DNA from: Bathymodiolus brooksi
Taxonomy: Eukaryota; Mollusca; Bivalvia; Mytilida; Modiolidae
Assembly (NCBI GenBank): GCA_963680875.1
Contig: OY804588.1
Coordinates: 82,236,829 to 82,300,828 of the forward strand
Length of the DNA stretch: 64,000 nucleotides
Direction: 5' to 3'
Position 1 is the first letter of the stretch; each line of letters begins with the position of its first letter. Below the pieces are notes generated by a model that saw only the letters and a list, made by a program, of their open reading frames with translations, did not search any database and was not told the DNA's origin. Shown here piece by piece: positions 62,501-64,000 of this stretch. The position numbers and the translations under genes are program-made.

Positions 62501-64000
62501 AAAAATCTGAAACATGATTTTGCATAATTTTGCAAATAAAATGCACCCCAGGATAGCTAGCATTGGCTAAGATCATATTTTCCTTCGATAATTAAGATGT
62601 ATCTTGTAGCTAATGTATGTTTATACTGAATCTTCAGGGAGGGGCTAAAAAAAAGTGCAGAATACGGAAGTTATAACCAAATATGTCTTTACCAGTATCA
62701 AAAAACCGAACAACCAGCTCTCACTTCAAACCACTGAACAAAAAAATCATAACGTTGAAATCATTGTATTTATCTGGATCTTATATATATGATTATGCAT
62801 TAATTTTAATATTCAATCTTTAGGTGAGGGCTAGAACATGTGCATGCTATATCAATTTTGAATGGTTAGGTGAGGGATAGAACAATGCATGTTGTGTCTT
62901 GTATGTAATTATATATCAATTTTGAATGTTTAGGTGAGGGCTAGAACAATGCATGTTGTGTCTTGTATATAATAATGTATTAATTTTGAATTTTTAGGTG
63001 AGGGCTAGAACACGTGCACGCTATGTCTTGTATGTAATAATGTATTATTTTAAAATTTTTAGGTGAGGGCTAGAACATGTGCACGCTATGTCTTGTATCT
63101 AATAATGTATTATTTTTAAATTTTTAGGTGAGGGCTAGAACACGTGCAGGATACGGAAGTTACAGTCAGATCCTAAATACTACTACTACAGAAGATTTCC
63201 CTGGAACTCCTGCCTCACTGGCATTTAGCATTAGGAATGAAACATGTTTAGGCATTACATGGAGTCCTCCCTTAGTATCTAATGGTGTTGTAAATGGATA
63301 TCTTGTAAGTGTTTGAAATAAATTAGTACGGAACAACAACTCTTGCATTTCAAATATCGAAAATAAATTACAAGTAAACGAACAACACAGTAATTCACGA
63401 ATGTGATTTGGCGCATGAGTGAATTGGCATCGTTATTTGGTTACGAGTAATTTAATTTCGATATTTGAAATGCAAGTGTATTTATACTTTTCATCACATA
63501 GATTTTTCCTTTTCTTTGTGCTAAGAAGACGTTTTAAAAATGTCTTTGTTTTTTTTCATTGTCGGAGTTCAATGATATATTCCAAGGTTTGAAACATTAA
63601 ATTGTTTTAATCAAACCAGACTCCAGCTTTGACTACACAGTGTGAATATGTGAATATGTAGCATTTTGAAATTAAAAAAAAATATATGTAAAGGAATTTG
63701 TTTTTAATTAAATGTACAGTCAATGGACATAAGTATTCGTCACCCTCGATTTTATGCTATATATTTCATATAAAAGCACATTTTTCAAAAAAATTTATTG
63801 TGAAGTCATTTCTAAACTGATTTTGATCATTTTTCCACCAGAAGAAACAGAAATATTTAAAGATTATTTGTTTATTTTAACATGATTTTCCGTTAGATTG
63901 GCTTTATTTTCTTATGATTTAAAGACAATTTTTGTTTTCTGACGTCAAATTTGCTATATATTTTAACAAAAATAAAATCAGAAAAATCAACATTTGTGTT
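38543..64000 (+). CDS. Furin-like/EGF/FN3 multidomain receptor-type protein, 5' part (14 coding exons, continues off right edge)
   Basis: Coding exons: 39473..39533, 41831..41908, 46992..47087, 48253..48348, 49470..49613, 50587..50724, 51632..51752, 54391..54608, 55563..55622, 56838..57003, 58523..58668, 60117..60395, 61313..61524, 63128..63304. They sum to 1,992 bases (664 codons) with no in-frame stop, and every junction has matching phase. Order: signal peptide, short Cys exon, two furin-like repeats, two EGF-like domains, FN3, Thr/Pro linker, then four more FN3 domains (the last is cut). Such ectodomains occur in receptor tyrosine phosphatases and kinases and in adhesion proteins; the [13 protein letters not shown] strand is reminiscent of FN3 domains of receptor tyrosine kinases/phosphatases. 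Transmembrane and intracellular parts lie beyond the window, so the enzyme class is undetermined. The start coordinate includes a predicted non-coding leader exon. Confidence 0.82.
38665..38875 (-). repeat. Family E fragment
   Basis: GAGTTTGAAGATACCAAAAG to AGCAGTTCCTGCTCCAGTAG. Ends about 600 bases before the FN3 gene coding start, within the predicted first intron. Confidence 0.65.
39098..39345 (+). mobile_element. SINE family A copy 130 bp before the FN3 gene start codon
   Basis: GTGGTCGTATGGTAGTTGGA, B-box-like GTGAGTTCGAATCCCACTC, core GTGACAGGTCAGTGGTTTTC, tail TGAAAGTCACGTGGAGTTAA. It sits between the leader exon and the coding start. Confidence 0.7.
39437..39533 (+). CDS. Exon 1 (coding), signal peptide, FN3 gene
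   Basis: Acceptor ACATTACAG at 39,436; ATG at 39,473, preceded in frame by TAA two codons upstream, which fixes the start. It encodes [20 protein letters not shown], a classic hydrophobic signal peptide, and ends in phase 1 at G|GTAAGTAA. The 36 bases before the ATG are 5' UTR if the acceptor is used. The downstream junction gives [12 protein letters not shown]. Confidence 0.78.
39534..41110. other. Intron 1 of the FN3 gene, left part
   Basis: Apart from a family I piece (40,060-40,150), a short family E piece (40,995-41,060) and a loosely repeated ACGACAAGAA/AAGTGA patch near 40,215-40,280, nothing is recognised. Confidence 0.5.
41112..41372 (+). mobile_element. SINE family A copy in intron 1 of the FN3 gene
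   Basis: CGTGGTCATGATCGTGTGGT head to GTGGCGTTAAACACCATAAC tail; near full length. Confidence 0.7.
41831..41908 (+). CDS. Exon 2, short cysteine-rich segment, FN3 gene
   Basis: Acceptor TATCATTTCAG, donor GTAG|GTAAGTAA; 78 bp, phase 1 to 1. It encodes [15 protein letters not shown], then [11 protein letters not shown], with four cysteines and an N-glycosylation sequon (NTS). It probably forms the start of the furin-like Cys-rich region that continues in exons 3 and 4. The last 30 bases and the donor are the founding unit of the minisatellite directly downstream. Confidence 0.78.
41879..42991 (+). repeat. Splice-donor minisatellite: about 21 copies of exon 2 end plus GTAAGTAA
   Basis: The unit is 38 bp (founder form, ...CGTTCGAGCCAG...) or 36 bp (derivative lacking GA). 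It spans the last 30 exonic bases plus the first intronic bases, so almost every copy carries TGTGTAG|GTAAGT, with some GTATGT variants. About 14-15 copies lie before and 6-7 after a 350-bp MITE insertion (42,409-42,758). The 38-bp form occurs at both outer ends and the 36-bp form fills the middle, suggesting growth from the interior. The minus strand is open through the array ([15 protein letters not shown] repeats), which I regard as an artefact. Confidence 0.93.
42409..42758. mobile_element. 350-bp MITE with CAGGGGC termini inserted in the donor minisatellite
   Basis: Terminal inverted repeats CAGGGGCAGATTCAGG and the complement of CCTGGATCCGCCCCTG match at 14 of 16 positions. Internally it has about three 78-bp tandem units containing GGCGTAAAATCGTGATTTTT. 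It interrupts one minisatellite unit and is flanked by GTATG on both sides (42,404-42,408 and 42,759-42,763). Because the neighbouring units show the uninterrupted sequence, the duplication is 5 bp. No coding capacity. Confidence 0.85.
43286..43402. repeat. Inverted repeat (about 42-bp arms)
   Basis: AAGCACTGTTTTTTAGGAAA ... TGTATAAACTC on the left; GAGTTTATACATATATAATT ... ACACAGTGCTTA on the right. Confidence 0.75.
43751..43935 (-). repeat. Family E fragment with three-copy internal tandem
   Basis: GAGTTTGAATATACCAAAGG, then three copies of GAAGAACAGACAACACAATG plus GCCAAAA. It is a short version of the array seen at 59.2 kb. Confidence 0.7.
44051..46377. mobile_element. 2.33-kb non-autonomous DNA transposon with 22-bp TIRs
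   Basis: Left end GGACTACTGCAAGCTACGGT and the reverse complement of the right end GGACTACTGCAAGCTAAGGT match at 21 of 22 positions, flanked by AAAA on both sides (ambiguous target duplication). GTGGCCACT occurs near both ends. The AT-rich interior has no long frame but repeats a TACGTATGGGACA motif in both orientations (about 44,237, 44,588, 45,328, 45,643, 45,664, 45,830). It fills half of intron 2 of the FN3 gene. Confidence 0.75.
46658..46893 (-). mobile_element. SINE family A copy 100 bp before exon 3 of the FN3 gene
   Basis: GTTTATGGTGTTTAACGCCA through GGTAGTTGTAAATCCA; minus strand, head truncated. Confidence 0.7.
46992..47087 (+). CDS. Exon 3, furin-like Cys-rich repeat 1
   Basis: Acceptor TTCTTTTCAG, donor CGAA|GTAAGTAT; 96 bp, phase 1 to 1. 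It encodes [20 protein letters not shown], then [11 protein letters not shown]: the C..C.G.GP..C..C.....Y.....C pattern of furin-like repeats. Same length and phase as exon 4, so the two arose by exon duplication. Confidence 0.85.
47395..47970. mobile_element. MITE-like element with internal 165-171-bp tandem units
   Basis: The left end TACCCCCACTCTTGGGGG and right end CGAGTGGGGGTATTCTTAGC form short inverted termini; GTCCGTCCGTTTGTCCGTCC lies inside. About 2.7 copies of a unit starting TCGTAACAGTTATCTCAGCT. Intron 3 of the FN3 gene. An open frame of 110 codons is a product of the repeat. Confidence 0.7.
48253..48348 (+). CDS. Exon 4, furin-like Cys-rich repeat 2
   Basis: Acceptor TATATTCTAG, donor AGGG|GTAAGTAT; 96 bp, phase 1 to 1. 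It encodes [20 protein letters not shown], then [12 protein letters not shown]. Clear furin-like repeat, paralogous to exon 3 with the same cysteine spacing. Confidence 0.86.
49470..49613 (+). CDS. Exon 5, EGF-like domain 1
   Basis: Acceptor TTATTTTTGCAG, donor ACAG|GTATTC; 144 bp, phase 1 to 1. It encodes [20 protein letters not shown], then [20 protein letters not shown] and KNPPQCQT. The C....YG..C...C.C......C....G.C pattern is that of MEGF/laminin-type EGF modules. The last 22 bases with the donor are tandemly repeated downstream. The donor GTATTC is weaker than those of neighbouring exons. Confidence 0.85.
49592..49739 (+). repeat. 37-bp x4 tandem repeat of exon 5 end plus donor
   Basis: Unit AACCCACCACAATGTCAAAC followed by AG|GTATTNTNTCATT: 22 exonic bases, the donor and 13 intronic bases. 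Four copies start at about 49,592, 49,629, 49,666 and 49,703. Copy 1 is the true exon end; the other three sit in the intron, each with an intact GTATNT donor. Unit 37 is not a multiple of three. Confidence 0.9.
49768..49935 (-). mobile_element. SINE family A 3' fragment after exon 5 repeats
   Basis: GTTTAACGCCAATTTCAACA to TTGTTCACCTCGCCCC; begins 30 bases after the exon 5 donor repeat array. Confidence 0.6.
50161..50440. mobile_element. MITE family H copy 1
   Basis: ACCGACCATTTAACCTGAAG with GGGGGTTATGGTTTTTTG at the left; its inverted complement (AAAAAACCATAACCCCCCC ... CAAGTTAAATGGTCCGTCC) at the right, arms about 40 bp. Intron 5 of the FN3 gene. Confidence 0.8.
50587..50724 (+). CDS. 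Exon 6, EGF-like domain 2
   Basis: Acceptor TCTTTTAAAG, donor ATAC|GTAAGTAT; 138 bp, phase 1 to 1. It encodes [20 protein letters not shown], then [20 protein letters not shown] and GPACQI. Eight cysteines in MEGF-type EGF spacing, plus an NDT sequon. Confidence 0.86.
51294..51549. repeat. 32-bp tandem repeat, 8 copies
   Basis: Unit CTCCTCTTAGACACCAATAT plus GTCATTATCACG, in intron 6 of the FN3 gene, about 85 bases before the exon 7 acceptor. Confidence 0.92.
51632..51752 (+). CDS. Exon 7, FN3 domain 1 first half
   Basis: Acceptor TATCAAACAG, donor CT|GTACGTAT; 121 bp, phase 1 to 2. It encodes [20 protein letters not shown], then [22 protein letters not shown]3 strands A-C with the conserved Trp of strand B (TWNGW) and the Y of strand C (ARYL). 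Confidence 0.82.
51939..52815. mobile_element. 0.85-kb repeat with TGTCCCCGCC termini
   Basis: ATGTCCCCGCCACTAAGTGG at the left and AAGGTGGGGACATTCGTGTC at the right are inverted ends. About three internal units of roughly 160 bp contain GAGATATTGACTTGA and GTTATGGCCCTTGGAC, and there is a TCGGAA-rich patch at 52,020-52,300. Typical molluscan non-autonomous element; in intron 7 of the FN3 gene. Confidence 0.65.
53370..53634 (-). mobile_element. SINE family B copy in intron 7 of the FN3 gene
   Basis: Full-length family B copy, TTTGGTGTTTAACGCCACTT to CTCATTGAGCCTGACCCGGG, preceded by a GATTT simple repeat. Confidence 0.75.
54391..54608 (+). CDS. Exon 8, FN3 domain 1 second half
   Basis: Acceptor ATACATTTCAG, donor ATAG|GTGAGTG; 218 bp, phase 2 to 1. 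It encodes [20 protein letters not shown], then [20 protein letters not shown] and RAQDGEKL..., including the FN3 strand E-F signature L.GL.....Y.FRV.... and sequons NST, NFS and NLT. It completes FN3 domain 1. Confidence 0.84.
54895..55045. repeat. Dispersed repeat family F (parent of the 49-bp satellite)
   Basis: GTGGTGTCCAACACATATTG, CTTGTGTACCCTGTGTTACC, AGTTTCTCTGGATTTTCCAT, TTGCCCCTTCGCTATTCTCT. Other copies at 5,395-5,520, 41,515-41,650 (inverted), 60,500-60,605 and 62,090-62,165. Confidence 0.65.
55225..55545 (+). mobile_element. SINE (family D-like) fragment just before exon 9
   Basis: Shares AGAGCACACAGCATTAAGGA with the 60.7-kb copy and ends CTTGGCGTTAAACAACAATC plus ATTCATTG. It ends only about 17 bases before the exon 9 acceptor. 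Confidence 0.55.
55563..55622 (+). CDS. Exon 9, Thr/Pro-rich linker
   Basis: Acceptor TTTTCCTTTCAG, donor GATG|GTATTTTT; 60 bp, phase 1 to 1. It encodes [20 protein letters not shown], a likely O-glycosylated hinge between FN3 domains. Removal would keep frame (20 codons, symmetric phase), so it could be a cassette exon. Confidence 0.7.
56501..56700 (+). mobile_element. tRNA-headed SINE (family D)
   Basis: AGTGGCGCAATGGTTAGCGT is an A-box-like tRNA head; TTGTGGGTTCAAGTCC is a B box. A spacer with GTCTAGTACAAAACGTACCT and a tail GGTGTTAACAACAATCACT follow. The absence of a complete cloverleaf and the SINE tail argue against a functional tRNA. Confidence 0.65.
56838..57003 (+). CDS. Exon 10, FN3 domain 2 first half
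   Basis: Acceptor ATTTTTGTAG, donor AT|GTAAGTTC; 166 bp, phase 1 to 2. It encodes [20 protein letters not shown], then [20 protein letters not shown] and [15 protein letters not shown]. Strand B Trp (ADW) and strand C Tyr (SYAI) fit a divergent FN3. Confidence 0.76.
57565..57805. mobile_element. Palindromic MITE (about 75-bp arms)
   Basis: GTTGTTGAACTTGTAATTAA GCTAATCATATGATTAGC-type left arm is repeated inverted at the right end (...GCTAATCATATGGTTAGC TTAATCACAAGTTCAACAAC). The arms extend through TTTTTAATTCCTAATCAC. Foldback element without coding potential. Confidence 0.8.
57941..58233. mobile_element. MITE family H copy 2
   Basis: Same orientation-symmetric structure as the copy at 50.2 kb: AGGGACCGACCATTTAACTT ... 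GGAAGTTAAATGAACCATCC. Intron 10 of the FN3 gene. Confidence 0.8.
58328..59060 (-). repeat. Two family E fragments in intron 11 of the FN3 gene
   Basis: Fragments at 58,328-58,435 (GAAGAGTTTGAAGATACCAA...) and 58,766-59,060 (ACCAAAGGGATAATCAGAAT ... TAGTGACACCCGTCGTGTTA) flank exon 11, which lies between them at 58,523. Confidence 0.6.
58523..58668 (+). CDS. Exon 11, FN3 domain 2 second half
   Basis: Acceptor TTATATTTTCAG, donor ACAG|GTAATGAT; 146 bp, phase 2 to 1. It encodes [20 protein letters not shown], then [20 protein letters not shown] and ends TTPET. It has the FN3 motif Y.L.GL.P.T.Y.I.L.... followed by the typical inter-domain TTPE. Confidence 0.82.
59205..60020. repeat. 22/26/27-bp minisatellite (about 27 copies) inside a family E element
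   Basis: The core ACAGACAATACAATGGCCAA recurs about 27 times between 59,216 and 59,900. Spacers of AA, AGAAAA or AAGAAAA give 22-, 26- and 27-bp units. The right flank continues as normal family E sequence (CAAACAATGATCTACAAAAC ... AGCAGTTCCTGC), showing the array grew from the CAATGGCCAAAAGAAAA segment. Long open frames on both strands are by-products. It is in intron 11. Confidence 0.88.
60117..60395 (+). CDS. Exon 12, complete FN3 domain 3
   Basis: Acceptor TTATCCATAG, donor GGAG|GTATCAAA; 279 bp, phase 1 to 1, a whole FN3 in one exon (93 codons). It encodes [40 protein letters not shown], then [20 protein letters not shown]. All FN3 landmarks are present: SW, Y.V.Y, TEY.V.I......G.GP. 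Confidence 0.88.
60676..60915 (+). mobile_element. tRNA-headed SINE (family D-like)
   Basis: CGGTGGAGTAATGGTTAGCT and GTGTTCGAGCCCCGATC give tRNA-like A and B boxes; AGCACACAGCATTAAGAAG is shared with the 55.3-kb copy. Confidence 0.6.
61313..61524 (+). CDS. Exon 13, FN3 domain 4 (most)
   Basis: Acceptor TCTAATTTCAG, donor CAAG|GTAAGAAA; 212 bp, phase 1 to 0. It encodes [40 protein letters not shown], then [13 protein letters not shown]. The Trp of strand B is replaced by Phe (VKFSPP). The last strand continues in exon 14. Confidence 0.85.
61645..62041. repeat. 66-bp tandem repeat, 6 near-identical copies
   Basis: Unit TTATGTTATTCTCTTTTACC, ATGCATTAAGTTGTCACTTC, TATATAATCAATATGTAGGT and ATCTAA. 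The units are essentially identical, so recent. In intron 13 of the FN3 gene. Confidence 0.93.
62166..62290. repeat. Dispersed repeat family G (parent of the 26-bp array), joined to F
   Basis: TTTAGTGCTCACGATGCGTA, TCTGGAATGATCTTCTTCAG, GTACGTTCATAGTC and GGAGCAATAAAGCCAAAGGG. It directly follows a family F segment, showing F and G are parts of one longer element. Other G copies: 856-935, 19,290-19,420, 43,045-43,180, 54,160-54,232. Confidence 0.65.
62636..62685 (+). pseudogene. Decayed duplicate of exon 14 beginning
   Basis: GGGCTAAAAAAAAGTGCAGA followed by ATACGGAAGTTATAACCA aligns with the start of exon 14 (GGGCTAGAACACGTGCAGGA, then ATACGGAAGTTACAGTCA). It extends further into the exon than the minisatellite decoys do. 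It is therefore an older, separate partial duplication. Confidence 0.6.
62821..63150 (+). repeat. Splice-acceptor minisatellite: about 65-bp unit repeated before exon 14
   Basis: Six copies of TTTTTAGGTGAGGGCTAGAA with its upstream pyrimidine/A-T tract. Five lie in the intron (first about 46 bp, then four of about 64-65 bp) and the last is the real exon 14 start. Each decoy carries an AG acceptor and about 21 exonic bases. Entering at the decoy nearest the exon would read into an in-frame TAA within about 20 codons. Confidence 0.88.
63128..63304 (+). CDS. Exon 14, end of FN3 domain 4 and start of FN3 domain 5
   Basis: Acceptor AAATTTTTAG, donor CTT|GTAAGTG; 177 bp, phase 0 to 0. It encodes [20 protein letters not shown], then [20 protein letters not shown] and [19 protein letters not shown]. 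The first part completes FN3 4 ([10 protein letters not shown]); the second begins FN3 5 with W in strand B. The acceptor and first 21 exonic bases are present in tandem copies upstream. The next exon is outside the window. Confidence 0.86.

Overview
This is a eukaryotic, AT-rich, intron-rich and repeat-dense window. Its dispersed repeats are of types I recognise from mollusc, especially bivalve, genomes: tRNA-headed SINEs ending in a GTTTAACGCC-type tail with (CAAT)n, and 3' ends of a retroelement common in bivalves. No bacterial-style operon is present. Only small coding exons are real; most long open frames are artefacts of tandem repeats. I assembled two genes by matching splice sites, intron phase and domain logic; every exon junction in both models is in phase.

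Region 1 (about 1.8-17.7 kb, minus strand): the 5' seven exons of a secreted or membrane SRCR-ZP protein. It has a signal peptide, two SRCR domains each split over two exons, and a ZP domain that starts in exon 6 and runs off the left end of the window. The architecture resembles DMBT1-like innate-immunity/mucosal proteins. Its introns hold a 5'-truncated LINE with a 23-bp target-site duplication, two retroelement reverse-transcriptase remnants, SINEs, MITEs and large inverted repeats.

Region 2 (17.7-38.5 kb): mostly non-coding. It has a candidate promoter just right of gene 1, an orphan signal-peptide exon at 19.05 kb, and then an 8.77-kb satellite (20,133-28,899). The satellite has 179 monomers of 49 bp, with higher-order 343-bp units and only one indel. 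A 26-bp, about 55-copy array (29.36-30.80 kb) follows, then smaller arrays and SINEs. Both large arrays grew from internal pieces of the same dispersed repeat.

Region 3 (about 38.5 kb to the right edge, plus strand): fourteen exons (664 codons) of a second secreted or receptor-type gene. In order it has a signal peptide, a short Cys exon, two furin-like Cys-rich repeats, two EGF-like domains, an FN3 domain, a Thr/Pro linker and further FN3 domains. It continues past base 64,000, so a transmembrane segment and any kinase or phosphatase domain cannot be seen. A perfect CRE and a small spliced leader exon lie upstream.

The most unusual observation is that four exon edges across the two genes, each with its splice site, have been copied into tandem arrays: gene 1 exon 3 donor, gene 2 exon 2 donor (about 21 copies), gene 2 exon 5 donor (4 copies) and gene 2 exon 14 acceptor (about 6 copies). 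The introns therefore contain ladders of competing, near-perfect splice sites.
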